DNA of 64,000 nucleotides from Sphingomonas phyllosphaerae 5.2 (GTDB lineage: Bacteria > Pseudomonadota > Alphaproteobacteria > Sphingomonadales > Sphingomonadaceae), in contig NZ_ATTI01000001.1 of the NCBI RefSeq assembly GCF_000419605.1, positions 2,638,501-2,702,500 of the forward strand, in the 5' to 3' direction. This document shows, piece by piece, positions 27,937-37,426 of the stretch (the stretch's first letter is position 1; every line of letters starts with the position of its first letter). The notes under the pieces were generated by a model. The model was not told the origin of the DNA and ran no database searches. It was given only the letters and a program-made list of their open reading frames with translations. A program made the translations under genes and the position numbers.

Positions 27937-28838
27937 TCGGGCTCAACATCGTCTACGGTGCCGCCGGGATCGTCTTCGCGATCTTCGCGCTGCTCTCCGC
28001 GCGCGACCGGCGCCTCGCCAATGCCGCCTTCTTCGCGCTGATCGCCTTGTCGTTCCTCGCCGGCGACCGGCTCGGCGACGTCGCCAACGGCGTGCTCGTG
28101 CTCACGCTCGTCGCGATCGCCGCTTCGGGCCGGATGAAGCGCGCCGCCCCCGCCGCGCCGGCCGAGGATCGCCACGGCGCGCGTGTCTTCGTACCCGCGC
28201 TCGTCATCCCCGCCACCGCGCTGCTCGGCACGCTCGCGTTCAAGCAACTCCCCGGCCTGATCGATCCGAAGCAGGCGACGCTGGTCGCGCTGACGATCGG
28301 CACGATCGCCGCGCTGGCGCTCTGTCACGCCATGCTGCGCGCCCGCGCCCTCGAGCCGTTCGTTGCCGGTCGCGGGTTGATCGACGACATCGGCTGGGTC
28401 GCGATCATGCCGCAGATGCTCGCCAGCCTCGGCGCGGTCTTCGCGCTGGCGGGGGTGGGCGAGGTCGTCGGCGCGCTGATCGGCACGGTGATCCCGGCCG
28501 GCAGCGTCATCGGCGCGGTGCTCGCCTATGCGCTCGGCATGGCGCTGTTCACGATCGTTATGGGCAACGCCTTCGCCGCCTTTCCGGTGATGGCGGCGGC
28601 GGTCGGCGTGCCGCTGCTGATCCGGCAGGCCGGCGGCGACCCGGCGATCGTCGCCGCGATCGGGATGCTTGCCGGCTTCTGCGGCACGCTGATGACCCCG
28701 ATGGCCGCCAACTTCAACCTGCTCCCTGCCGCCTTGCTCGACCTGAAGGACCGTTACGGCGTGATCCGCGCGCAGGTGCCGACCGCGGTGCCGCTGCTCG
28801 CCTTCAACATCCTGCTGCTCTACGCGATGATCGCATGA
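27933..28838 (+). CDS. DUF979 family membrane protein (probable 5-oxoproline permease subunit)
   Basis: The ATG overlaps the DUF969 stop (ATGA) and gives 301 residues with about nine hydrophobic helices. FKQLPGLIDPKQATLVALTIG near residue 98 and MGNAFAAFPVMAAAVGVPLL near residue 210 are DUF979-typical, as is GFCGTLMTPMAANFN near residue 247. It is expected to form the transport complex with DUF969 in the inner membrane. It is followed by DUF2891 with another four-nucleotide overlap. Confidence 0.8.
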   Translation: MIGLNIVYGAAGIVFAIFALLSARDRRLANAAFFALIALSFLAGDRLGDVANGVLVLTLVAIAASGRMKRAAPAAPAEDRHGARVFVPALVIPATALLGTLAFKQLPGLIDPKQATLVALTIGTIAALALCHAMLRARALEPFVAGRGLIDDIGWVAIMPQMLASLGAVFALAGVGEVVGALIGTVIPAGSVIGAVLAYALGMALFTIVMGNAFAAFPVMAAAVGVPLLIRQAGGDPAIVAAIGMLAGFCGTLMTPMAANFNLLPAALLDLKDRYGVIRAQVPTAVPLLAFNILLLYAMIA

Positions 28839-29860
28839 CCGAAATGCCCCCGCTCGCTCTCGACCACGCCACGGCCCAGCGCTTCGCCACGATGACGCTG
28901 GGGCATGTCGGCCGTGAATATCCCGGCGTGCTGCAGCACGTGCTCAACGGCCCGGACGACGCGCGGACACCGTCGCAGCTCCACCCGATCTTCCACGGCA
29001 GCTTCGACTGGCACAGCTGCGTCCACGGGTGGTGGCAGCTGCTGCGCCTGATCCGCCGCTATCCCGACCTTGCCGTCGCCCCGGCGATCCGCGCGCGCGC
29101 CGCCATGATGCTCGTCCCCGACAAGGTCGCGGGCGAGATCGCCTATCTCGACCGCCCCGGCACCGCGACGTTCGAGCGCCCTTATGGCTGGGCATGGGCG
29201 CTCGCCCTGCACGACGAAGCCGCGCGCCACGATGCACCATGGGCCACCGCGCTCGAACCTCTCGCGTTGCTGTTCGCAGCGCGGTTCCGCGCGATCCTGC
29301 CGCGCATGACCTATCCGTTGCGCGTCGGCACGCACTTCAACACCGGGTTCGCGCTGACGCTCGCCTGGGATTGGGCGGCGACCCGCGATCCGGAACTGCG
29401 CGCGCAGATCGCCGCCGCCGTCCCGCGCTGGTTCGCCGACAACCGCGACTGTCAGGCGTGGGAACCGGGCGGCGACGAATTCCTCTCACCCGCGCTCAGC
29501 GAGGCGCTGGTCATGAGCCGCGTTCTCGACGCCCCCACCTTTCGCCTGTGGTTCGACGCCTTTCTGCCGCGCGTCGCCGATGGCCAGCCCGCCACGTTGT
29601 TCGTCCCCGCCACCGTCTCCGACCGCTCCGATGGGAAGATCGCGCATCTCGACGGGCTGAACCTCAGCCGCGCATGGTGCTGGCGCGCGATCGCCGCCGC
29701 ACTCGGCCCTGCGCACCCGGTCGCGGCGCGCGCCAAACGCGCCGCGACCGATCACCTCGCCGCCAGCCTGCCGCACCTCGGCAGCGACTATATGGGCGAG
29801 CATTGGCTGGCCACCTTCGCGCTGCTCGCGCTGGAGGTGCCCCTGCCGGAAGCGCGATAA
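28835..29860 (+). CDS. DUF2891 family protein
   Basis: The 341-residue soluble protein matches DUF2891, a family whose biochemical role I do not know. Helical repeats with many Trp and His are seen: HPIFHGSFDWHSCVHGWW near residue 49, FERPYGWAWALALHDE near residue 110, GTHFNTGFALTLAWDWA near residue 166 and LNLSRAWCWRAIAAAL near residue 275. The fold looks like an alpha/alpha toroid, as in glycan- or peptide-processing enzymes. It overlaps DUF979 by four nucleotides, so it belongs to the 5-oxoproline unit. Confidence 0.8.
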   Translation: MTEMPPLALDHATAQRFATMTLGHVGREYPGVLQHVLNGPDDARTPSQLHPIFHGSFDWHSCVHGWWQLLRLIRRYPDLAVAPAIRARAAMMLVPDKVAGEIAYLDRPGTATFERPYGWAWALALHDEAARHDAPWATALEPLALLFAARFRAILPRMTYPLRVGTHFNTGFALTLAWDWAATRDPELRAQIAAAVPRWFADNRDCQAWEPGGDEFLSPALSEALVMSRVLDAPTFRLWFDAFLPRVADGQPATLFVPATVSDRSDGKIAHLDGLNLSRAWCWRAIAAALGPAHPVAARAKRAATDHLAASLPHLGSDYMGEHWLATFALLALEVPLPEAR

Positions 29861-29863
29861 CCC

Positions 29864-29916
29864 GCGCTTCTCCGGGACAGGATGATGCCATCCCGCTTCG
29901 GCGACGCGAGAAGCGC
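29864..29916. terminator. Inverted repeat between convergent genes
   Basis: GCGCTTCTC (29864-29872) and GAGAAGCGC (29908-29916) are perfect inverted copies in the short space between DUF2891 and the oxidoreductase gene. There is no T-run, so a terminator function is uncertain. Confidence 0.25.
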
Positions 29917-29933
29917 TGCCTGACGCATCCACG

Positions 29934-32276
29934 CTACAGCAACTTGTCGAGCGTGATCGGCAGGTCGCGCACCCGCTTGCCGGTCGCGTGCCACACCGCG
30001 TTCGCCACCGCGGCCGCCACCCCGGTGATCCCGATCTCGCCGATGCCATGCGCGCCCATCGGCGTGTGCGGGTCCGGAATGTCGGTCCAGATCACGTCGA
30101 TCTCCGGCACGTCGAGGTGCACCGGCACATGATATTCGGCGAGGCTCGGGTTCATGATCCGCCCGTTGCGCTCGTCGAACTGCGTCTCCTCCATCAACGC
30201 CATGCCCAGGCCCATGATGATCCCGCCGCGGAACTGGCTGGCGGCGGTGCGCGGGTTCAGGATGCGCCCGCAATCGAACGATCCCAGGAAGCGGCTGACG
30301 CGCAGCTCGCCGGTGACGGCGTTCACCCGAACCTCGCAGAACAAGGCGCTGTGCGAGTGCATCGACCAGTGCATCAACTCCAGCGGCGGCGACCCCGCCT
30401 TCGTCACCGACACGCTGTCGCGCTGCGCGCGTGCCAGGATCGAGGCATAGCTTTCGCGCCGCGCCGGATCGTCGCGCTTCGCCAGCCCGCCGCCCTCGCT
30501 GCCGACCTCGTCGGGCGACAGCCCGGCCAGCGGCGAGTCGTTGCCCGCCAGCGTCAGCAGCTCGGCGACCAACGCATTGTGCGCTGCGATCACCGCCGCG
30601 CCGATCGCCGCGGTCTGCTGCGATCCGCCCGCCATGATCGCGCCGGGGATCGCACTGTCGCCATAGCCGACGTCGATCTGCGCCATCGGCAGCCCAAGCC
30701 GCTCGGCCGCGACGATCGCGGTGGTGGTGGACGTGCCCATCCCCATCTCAGCCGCCGCTACCTCCACCGACGCGCGCACCGTATCGCCGTCGCGCGTCAG
30801 CGTGATCCGCGCCTCGGCGCCCGGCATCCGATAATAGGGATAGGTGCCGGTCGCGCATCCGGTGCCGATCAACCACTCGCCCTCGCGCCGCACGCCCGGC
30901 GTCGCGTCGCGTCCCGACCAGCCGAACCGCTCCGCGCCCTGCCGCCACGCCGTGACGATGTTGCGGGACGAGAACGGCAGCCCGTTGACCGGGTCCTTCT
31001 CCGGCTCGTTGTGTATCCGCAGCTCGACCGGATCGATGCCCAGCTTGGTCGCCAGTTCGTCGATCGCCGCTTCCAGCGCGAACGTGCCCACCGCCTCGCC
31101 CGGCGCGCGCATGAAGGTGTTGGCCAGCATGTTCATCTTCGCTACCTCCACCTTCAACGCGATGTGCGGCGCGGCATAGGTGCAGCGCGTGCCCAGGATG
31201 AACGGCTCGGGCATGTTGTTATGCGCGGTCATCACCGACAGGCCGGTATGGATGATCGCGTCGAAGGTCCCGTCGGCCTGTGCGCCGATCGCGACACGCT
31301 GCTCGGTCAACGTGCGTCCGCCGACCGTGCGATAGACGCCCTCGCGCGACAGCGTGACGCGCACCGGCCGGCCGGCCAGCTTCGCCGCCGCCGCGCCGAT
31401 CACCTGATGGTCCCACAATCCCTTGCTGCCGAATCCGCCGCCGACATAGGGCGAGGTCAGCCGCACCTTGCCCTCCTCGACGCCGAACACTTCGCCGATC
31501 GTCCCGGCCTGCTGCGTCACCATCTGGCTGGCGTCGTGGATCACCAGTTCGTCGCCCACCCACGCGATCGTCGCGGCGTGCGGCTCGATCGGATTGTGGT
31601 TGTGCCGCGGCGTGCGATATTGGTGATCGACCTTCACCGTCGCCGCCGCCAGCGCCGCCTCGGCATCGCCGATGTCGTTGCGCAGCGGCTGGCCGAAGAA
31701 CATCCCCTGCTCGATCCCGTTCGCCTTCGCGCCTGCCAGCGTCGTCGTCGACGGTTCCTCGGCATAGGTGAAGCGCAGCAGCGCGGCGGCGTGATCGGCC
31801 TGCTCCTGTGTCTCCGCCAGCACGCACGCGACCGGTTGCCCGTTCCAGTGCACGCGGTCGTCCTGGAAGATCGGGAGGTCGGCCGGGCCGACCGCGTTCG
31901 GTGCCGAACCGAACACCGGCGGCGTCTTCATCCGCGGCGCATTGCGATGCGTCATCACCAGCACCACGCCCGGCGCCGCCTCCGCCGCCGCGCTGTCGAT
32001 CGCCGCGATCCGCCCGCGCGGGATCGTCGCAAAGGCGAGCGCGGCATAGACCATGTCGTCGAAGCGGAATTCGGCGGCGAACTTCGCCGTGCCCTTCACC
32101 TTCAACGCGCCGTCCAGCCGCGACACCGGCGTCCCGATCAGCCCGTGCTTGCGCGCGATCAGCGGGTCGGGCACGCCGCCCGGTATCCAGCTGTCGGGGG
32201 CCAGCGGCACCAGTTTCTCCATGGCGCTCTGCACCAGTCCCTGCGCCGCCTGCTTGGCGGTATCGACGATGCTCAT
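29934..32276 (-). CDS. Aldehyde oxidoreductase, molybdenum-binding subunit (PaoC-like)
   Basis: The 780-residue protein is the large subunit of a xanthine oxidase-family enzyme. SPYVGGGFGSKG (about residue 262), the MRAPGEAVGTFALE run (about 355) and the catalytic Glu in GAHGIGEIGITG near the C-terminus (about residue 745) define the molybdopterin-cytosine-dinucleotide site. The chosen ATG overlaps the FAD-subunit stop by four nucleotides. With the two preceding genes it would form an alpha-beta-gamma enzyme that oxidises aromatic or other aldehydes to acids. The family's XdhC-type maturation chaperone is not in this window. Confidence 0.88.
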   Translation of the reverse strand: MSIVDTAKQAAQGLVQSAMEKLVPLAPDSWIPGGVPDPLIARKHGLIGTPVSRLDGALKVKGTAKFAAEFRFDDMVYAALAFATIPRGRIAAIDSAAAEAAPGVVLVMTHRNAPRMKTPPVFGSAPNAVGPADLPIFQDDRVHWNGQPVACVLAETQEQADHAAALLRFTYAEEPSTTTLAGAKANGIEQGMFFGQPLRNDIGDAEAALAAATVKVDHQYRTPRHNHNPIEPHAATIAWVGDELVIHDASQMVTQQAGTIGEVFGVEEGKVRLTSPYVGGGFGSKGLWDHQVIGAAAAKLAGRPVRVTLSREGVYRTVGGRTLTEQRVAIGAQADGTFDAIIHTGLSVMTAHNNMPEPFILGTRCTYAAPHIALKVEVAKMNMLANTFMRAPGEAVGTFALEAAIDELATKLGIDPVELRIHNEPEKDPVNGLPFSSRNIVTAWRQGAERFGWSGRDATPGVRREGEWLIGTGCATGTYPYYRMPGAEARITLTRDGDTVRASVEVAAAEMGMGTSTTTAIVAAERLGLPMAQIDVGYGDSAIPGAIMAGGSQQTAAIGAAVIAAHNALVAELLTLAGNDSPLAGLSPDEVGSEGGGLAKRDDPARRESYASILARAQRDSVSVTKAGSPPLELMHWSMHSHSALFCEVRVNAVTGELRVSRFLGSFDCGRILNPRTAASQFRGGIIMGLGMALMEETQFDERNGRIMNPSLAEYHVPVHLDVPEIDVIWTDIPDPHTPMGAHGIGEIGITGVAAAVANAVWHATGKRVRDLPITLDKLL

Positions 32277-33262
32277 GCCATCTCTCCCTGCGCCAGCTGG
32301 CTCAGCACCGCCACCAGCGTGCGGGTGGCAAGCGCCGGCTTGAACGCATTGTCGCGCAGCACCTGCGCGTCGGCGAACTCGCGTGTCGCGGCCGCGCGGA
32401 ACGCCGCCTCCGTCGCGGCGCCACCGCGTAACGCGTCCTCGGCCCTGGTCGCGCGCCACGGCTTGTGCGCCACGCCGCCGAACGCGATCCGCACGTCGGC
32501 GATGTGGTCGCCGTCCAGCTCCAGCGCCGCCGCGACCGAGATCAGCGCGAACGCATAGCTCGCCCGGTCGCGCACCTTCCGATAGGTCGAATGTGCCGCG
32601 ATCGGCAGTGCCGGCAGCTCGACCGCGGTGATCAGCTCGCCCGGTGCCAGCACGGTGTCGCGTTCCGGCCGGTCGCCCGGCAAGCGGTGCAGCTCTCCGA
32701 ACGGCAGCTTTCGCGCGCCACCCGCACCCTCGACATGCACCACCGCGTCGAGCGCGGCGAGCGCCACGCACATGTCGGACGGATGAGTCGCGACGCATGC
32801 CTCGGATGCGCCCAGTACCGCGTGGATGCGCGTGAACCCGTCGCGCGCGTCGCACCCCGTACCCGGCGCGCGCTTGTTACAGCGCGATCCGGCGGTGTCG
32901 TAGAAATAGGTGCAGCGCGTCCGCTGTAGCAGGTTGCCACCCACCGTCGCCATGTTGCGGATCTGCGCCGATGCGCCCGCCAGGATCGCGCGCGACAGCA
33001 TCGGATAGCGGGTGCGGACCGCGCGATGCTCGGCCAGCGCGGTGTTGCGCACTCCGGCGCCGATCAACAGCCCGCCGCCATCCGTTTCGGTGATCGCGTC
33101 CGACAATGCGGTGACGTCGACCAGCCGTTCCGAATGCGCCACCGTCTCGCGCAGCAGGTCGACCAGGTTGGTGCCTCCGCCCAGATAGGCGGCGTTCGGC
33201 TCCGCGCCCATCCGCAGCGCCTCGGCGGTATCGGTGGCGCGTGCGTAGCTGAACGGCGTCAT
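32273..33262 (-). CDS. Aldehyde oxidoreductase, FAD-binding subunit (PaoB-like)
   Basis: The 329-residue protein has the CO-dehydrogenase-type FAD fold, with YLGGGTNLVDLLRE near residue 26 and IRNMATVGGNLLQRTRC near residue 101. The next segment has the cysteines RC, RCNK and GCDA (about 116-137). These mark the extra [4Fe-4S] cluster that distinguishes PaoB-type subunits from ordinary FAD subunits. Start and stop overlap both neighbours by four nucleotides, as expected for equal subunit amounts. Confidence 0.88.
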   Translation of the reverse strand: MTPFSYARATDTAEALRMGAEPNAAYLGGGTNLVDLLRETVAHSERLVDVTALSDAITETDGGGLLIGAGVRNTALAEHRAVRTRYPMLSRAILAGASAQIRNMATVGGNLLQRTRCTYFYDTAGSRCNKRAPGTGCDARDGFTRIHAVLGASEACVATHPSDMCVALAALDAVVHVEGAGGARKLPFGELHRLPGDRPERDTVLAPGELITAVELPALPIAAHSTYRKVRDRASYAFALISVAAALELDGDHIADVRIAFGGVAHKPWRATRAEDALRGGAATEAAFRAAATREFADAQVLRDNAFKPALATRTLVAVLSQLAQGEMA

Positions 33263-33765
33263 GCGTCGATGTCCGCCGATAACGTGCCCCGGATGGCATC
33301 GATGATCCCATTATGTGCACCGCACCGGCATAAATTGCCGCTCATGCGCTCCTGGACCTCCTCGCGGGTCATCGAAAACGCGCCCGACAGGTCACCGGTC
33401 ACGTGGCTGGGCACTCCACGCTTCGCCTCCGCCGCCATGCCGATCGCGGAGCAGATCTGCCCCGGCGTGCAATAACCGCACTGGAATCCGTCATGCTTGA
33501 TGAACGCCGCCTGCAACGGATGCAGCGCGTCGCCTTCCGCAAGCCCTTCGATCGTCGTGATTTCGCGGCCTTCATACTGCACCGCCAGCGCGAGGCACGA
33601 CAGGATGCGCTCGCCGTCGGCCAGCACCGTGCACGCGCCGCACGCACCCTGGTTGCACCCCTTTTTGGTGCCGGTCAGGTGCAACGTCTCGCGCAGGTGA
33701 TCCAACAGCGACACGCGCGGATCGGTCGGGGGTGCCACCGGCATCCCATTGATGATGATCGACAT
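33259..33765 (-). CDS. Aldehyde oxidoreductase, [2Fe-2S] subunit (PaoA-like)
   Basis: The start after GGAGAAGAGG gives 168 residues. The plant-ferredoxin domain has cysteines in GCNQGACGACTV (about residues 37-48), with another near 60. The second cluster domain has FQCGYCTPGQI (about 100-110) and SGNLCRCGAHNG (about 143-154). Unlike the E. coli PaoA protein it has no twin-arginine leader at this start, and a longer frame upstream does not supply one. The enzyme is therefore probably cytoplasmic. It is the first gene of the PaoABC-like operon. Confidence 0.87.
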   Translation of the reverse strand: MSIIINGMPVAPPTDPRVSLLDHLRETLHLTGTKKGCNQGACGACTVLADGERILSCLALAVQYEGREITTIEGLAEGDALHPLQAAFIKHDGFQCGYCTPGQICSAIGMAAEAKRGVPSHVTGDLSGAFSMTREEVQERMSGNLCRCGAHNGIIDAIRGTLSADIDA

Positions 33766-33964
33766 CCTCTTCTCCGCTCCGCTCGGGCACGACGTGGCCG
33801 GAAACAAAGGATAACAATCATTTCGCCGCCGGGAAGCCCGCGCGGGGGCCGCGCACGATTAAAATGCGTCAATCTGGCCGCGGCCTGCACCACGGCGCAT
33901 CGACACATGCCCGCTTGCCATGCCGCCCCGCTTCGGCAAGCATATGCCAAAAGGGGAAAAGTTC

Positions 33965-35275
33965 ATGATGAAGGCGTTCCTGCTCGGCGCGGCGGCCATC
34001 GCCGCACCCACGGTCGCGGCGCAGACCTTGCCGGCCGCGGTCACCTATATCCAGGCGGGCACCCTGCTCGACCGTCCCGGCAGCGCGCCACGCGGCGCCA
34101 CCACGATCATCGTACGCGACGGGAAAGTGGCCGAACTTCGCGACGGCTTCGTCGCACCCGAACCGGGCGCGCGCGTCGTGGACCTGCGCAACGCCTTCGT
34201 CATGCCGGGCATGGTCGACATGCACGTTCACTTGTGGGGGATCGGAGGCGATCCGATGAAGGCGCGGCTCGGCGCACTCACCCGCGACCGCTTCGATGAC
34301 GAGATGACCGCCGTCGCGAACGCCCGCACCACGCTTGAAGCGGGCTTCACCTCGGTACGCGATCTCGGCGGCGATCCGCGCGGTATCCGTGCGTTACGCG
34401 ACGCGATCGACGCCGGCACCGTCGAAGGCCCGTCGATCACGAACGCCGGCGAGATGATCTCGGTCACCGGCGGGCATGGCGACGGCGGCAACGGCCTCGC
34501 CGAAGAATTCGCCGACGTCGTCCACTCGCATGAGGTAAACCTGTGCGACGGCCCCGACGATTGCCGACGGGCGGTCCGCGCGCAAGTTTCGCTGGGTGCG
34601 CGCGTCATCAAGTTCGCCGCGACCGGCGGCGTGCTATCGAACGTCAGCGGTGGGCTCGGCCGCGCAATGACGCCAGAGGAAATGCGCGCCATCATCGACA
34701 CCGCGCACGCACTCGGCCGCAAGGTGGCCGCGCACAGCCACGCCGCCGAGGGAACGAAGGCGGCGCTGGAGGCTGGCGTGGACTCGATCGAGCACGGGAC
34801 CTTCCTCGACGACGACACGATCCGGCTCTTCAAGGCGAAGGGCGCGTATCTGGTCCCGACCGAAATCGCCCCGGTCGCGGCACTGGCGCAGGCGCGTGGC
34901 GGCGCGCTGCCGCCCGCCACGATCGTCAAGGCCGAGGAAGCCGCCGCCGCCATGGCCGTCAATCATCGCCGCGCGTATGCCGCGGGCGTCAAGGTCGCGT
35001 TCGGAACCGATACCGGCGTATCGAAGCATGGCGACAACGCCACCGAGTTCGCGCTGCTGGTACAGAACGGCCTTACTCCGACACAGGCGATCGTCGCCGC
35101 GACCGTGTCCGCGGCCGACCTGCTCGGCCGCAACGACATCGGTACGTTGGCGCCCGGCAAGACCGCCGACATCATCGCCGTCGCCGGCTCGCCGTTGCAG
35201 GACGTCACGCGGCTGCAGCACGTAGATTTCGTCATGCACCGCGGCGTCGTCGCCAAGGCGGCCGGCGGGCGTTGA
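33965..35275 (+). CDS. Exported amidohydrolase (imidazolonepropionase/Xaa-dipeptidase-like)
   Basis: The protein has 436 residues from the ATG after AGGGGAAAA. It opens with a signal peptide (MMKAFLLGAAAIAAPTVAAQ). The metal-dependent hydrolase domain has the HxH pair in DMHVHLWG near residue 86 and a candidate carboxylated Lys in VIKFAATGG near residue 217. Further ligands are the His in AAHSHAAEG near residue 257, IEHGTF near residue 276 and the Asp in FGTDTG near residue 345. This set is typical of secreted dipeptidases of the Xaa-Arg/Lys type and imidazolonepropionase-like enzymes. It is followed in 41 nt by an exported S9 peptidase, so a joint role in peptide breakdown is likely. Confidence 0.85.
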   Translation: MMKAFLLGAAAIAAPTVAAQTLPAAVTYIQAGTLLDRPGSAPRGATTIIVRDGKVAELRDGFVAPEPGARVVDLRNAFVMPGMVDMHVHLWGIGGDPMKARLGALTRDRFDDEMTAVANARTTLEAGFTSVRDLGGDPRGIRALRDAIDAGTVEGPSITNAGEMISVTGGHGDGGNGLAEEFADVVHSHEVNLCDGPDDCRRAVRAQVSLGARVIKFAATGGVLSNVSGGLGRAMTPEEMRAIIDTAHALGRKVAAHSHAAEGTKAALEAGVDSIEHGTFLDDDTIRLFKAKGAYLVPTEIAPVAALAQARGGALPPATIVKAEEAAAAMAVNHRRAYAAGVKVAFGTDTGVSKHGDNATEFALLVQNGLTPTQAIVAATVSAADLLGRNDIGTLAPGKTADIIAVAGSPLQDVTRLQHVDFVMHRGVVAKAAGGR

Positions 35276-35316
35276 TCCGCTCGTCCCGCTCCCGATCTCT
35301 CCCCAAGGAACCCAGC

Positions 35317-37362
35317 GTGCGCCTATCCCTCGCCATCGCCCTGCTCGCCGCCACGTCCGCCAGCGCGCAGCAGCAGCCGAATGCCGTCCCCGCCACCGCG
35401 CCCGATCGCGCCTTCACCGGCGCCGACCTGTTCGGCCTGTCGATTGCCGCCGATCCGCAGATCAGCCCGGACGGCAGGACGATCGTCTACGTCCGCCGCA
35501 CCGCCGACGTCATGACCGATCGCATGGCCTCGTCGCTGTGGCTGATCGACGTCGCTTCGGGCCGCCAGTCACCGTTCGCCACGCAGGGGTCCAGCCCGCG
35601 CTGGTCACCCGACGGCACGCGCGTGGCCTATGTCGCGGGCGATGGCGACGGCTCGCAGTTGTTCGTCCGCTGGCTGGCAACCGGCGCCAGCGCACGCGTA
35701 ACGGCGTTTCCTGGCGATCCGCAGGCACTCGCCTGGTCACCGAACGGTACGCGCCTCGCCTATGTCGCGACCGTCGCGGGAGATCCGACCACGCTCGGCA
35801 AGGCCCCACCGAAGCCCGAGGGCGCGAAATGGGCCGAGCCGCTGACGGTCATCGACCGCATCAACTATCGCAACGACGGCCCCGGCTATGTGAAGCCCGG
35901 CCGCGACCATCTGTTCGTCGTCGCTGCGGAAGGCGGCGCCGCGCGGCAGCTCACGTTCGGCCCCTATGATGACGGCGGACCGCTGTCCTGGACCCCGGAC
36001 TCGCGCGAGATCGTGTTCGCCGCGATCCGTGGTCCCGATGCCGAGCGACAGGTAATGAACTCGGACGTGATCGCGGTCGATGTCGCCAGCGGGGCGCTGC
36101 GCACGCTCACCACCCGCGACGGTCCGGACGGGCAGCCGCGGGTCTCGCCGGACGGCACGCGGATCGCGTGGCTCGGCTTCGACGACAAACGCCGCAGCTA
36201 TGAGAATACGCAATTATACGTGGGGCAGCGCGACGCCGCCGATCCGCGCTCGCTCACGGCTGCGCTCGACCGCGCGATCGAGGAAGCGATCTGGGCAGCG
36301 GACGGTCGCAGCCTCTACGCCAGCTATGACGATCGCGGGCAGCGCCGCATCGCACGGATCGCGCTCGACGGCCGCACCACGCCGTTGGTCGACAATGTCG
36401 CAGGCGGTGGCCTCGATCGCCCCTATACCGGGGGCGACTTCTCGGTCGCGAAGAACGGAACGGTCGCCTACACCGGCGGTGATGCCAGTACGCCTGCGGA
36501 CGTCTGGATCTGGTCGGGCGGCAAGGCGCGCCGGCTGACACAACTCAACGCGGTGATGACCTCGGCCAAGGCGCTCGCGCCGGTCCGCAAGATCGCGGTC
36601 ACCGCGCCCGACGGCCGCGCCATCGACGCCTGGCTCGCCACCCCGCCCGGTCGCGCGCCTGGCACGCGCGTGCCGCTGATCCTCGAGATCCACGGTGGTC
36701 CCAACAGCGCCTACGGCCCCGGCTTCGCTACCGACGTGCAGCTCTACGCCGCCGCCGGTTACGCCGTGCTGTGGACCAACCCGCGCGGCTCGACCTCCTA
36801 CGGAGCCGAGTTCGCGAACCTGATCGACAAGAAATATCCTGCCGACGATTACGGCGACCTGATCGCCGCGGTCGATGCTGCGATCGGCGACGGGACTGCG
36901 GACGCCGACAACCTCTTCGTCACCGGGGGCTCGGGGGGCGGCGTGCTGACCGCGTGGATCGTCGGCAAGACCGATCGCTTCAAGGCCGCCGCCACGCAGA
37001 AGCCGGTCATCAACTGGACCAGCGAGGCGCTGACGATGGACAACACGCTGTTCACTTCGCGCTACTGGTTCACCAAGCTGCCTTGGGAAGATCCCATGGG
37101 TTACTGGAACCGCTCGCCGCTCAGCCTGGTCGGGAACGTCAAGACCCCGACGCTGGTGGTGGTCGGCAGCGACGATTATCGCACGCCGGTTTCGGAATCC
37201 GAGCAATATTACGCCGCGCTCCAGATCCGCGGCGTGCCAACGGCGCTGGTAAAGGTGCCGGGCGCCAGCCACGGCGGCTTCACCGCCCGCCCGTCGCAAT
37301 CAGCGGCCAAGGCGTCAGCGATCCTCGCCTGGTTCGATCGGTACCGAACTCCCGCAAAATAA
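35317..37362 (+). CDS. Exported S9 family peptidase (acylaminoacyl-peptidase/DPP-like)
   Basis: A GTG start after CAAGGAA gives 681 residues opening with a signal peptide (RLSLAIALLAATSASAQ). The N-terminal 400 residues form a TolB-like beta propeller (repeated SPDG, WSPDGTRVAYV and WSPNGTRLAYV units). The C-terminal prolyl-oligopeptidase domain has Ser in TGGSGGGVL (about residue 535), Asp in VGSDDYRTPVSESEQYY (about 615) and His in GASHGGF (about 650). It should cleave peptides in the periplasm or outside. The gene follows the exported amidohydrolase and ends in a strong hairpin. Confidence 0.9.
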   Translation: MRLSLAIALLAATSASAQQQPNAVPATAPDRAFTGADLFGLSIAADPQISPDGRTIVYVRRTADVMTDRMASSLWLIDVASGRQSPFATQGSSPRWSPDGTRVAYVAGDGDGSQLFVRWLATGASARVTAFPGDPQALAWSPNGTRLAYVATVAGDPTTLGKAPPKPEGAKWAEPLTVIDRINYRNDGPGYVKPGRDHLFVVAAEGGAARQLTFGPYDDGGPLSWTPDSREIVFAAIRGPDAERQVMNSDVIAVDVASGALRTLTTRDGPDGQPRVSPDGTRIAWLGFDDKRRSYENTQLYVGQRDAADPRSLTAALDRAIEEAIWAADGRSLYASYDDRGQRRIARIALDGRTTPLVDNVAGGGLDRPYTGGDFSVAKNGTVAYTGGDASTPADVWIWSGGKARRLTQLNAVMTSAKALAPVRKIAVTAPDGRAIDAWLATPPGRAPGTRVPLILEIHGGPNSAYGPGFATDVQLYAAAGYAVLWTNPRGSTSYGAEFANLIDKKYPADDYGDLIAAVDAAIGDGTADADNLFVTGGSGGGVLTAWIVGKTDRFKAAATQKPVINWTSEALTMDNTLFTSRYWFTKLPWEDPMGYWNRSPLSLVGNVKTPTLVVVGSDDYRTPVSESEQYYAALQIRGVPTALVKVPGASHGGFTARPSQSAAKASAILAWFDRYRTPAK

Positions 37363-37374
37363 AGCCTCGAACGT

Positions 37375-37414
37375 GGCCAAGCGTCACCCGGGCTCACCGG
37401 GGTGACGCTTGGCC
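37375..37414. terminator. Hairpin terminator between peptidase and acetate symporter
   Basis: GGCCAAGCGTCACCC (37375-37389) and GGGTGACGCTTGGCC (37400-37414) are a perfect 15-bp stem. The flanking genes converge here. T-runs are weak (TTTATTTT on the minus strand side), so it may work in both directions or only stabilise mRNA ends. Confidence 0.5.
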
Positions 37415-37426
37415 TAGCGGACCGCT

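Noticed and set aside
29864..29916. Inverted repeat as a firm bidirectional terminator
   Set aside because: No T-run on either strand and a long loop; kept only as a low-confidence feature.
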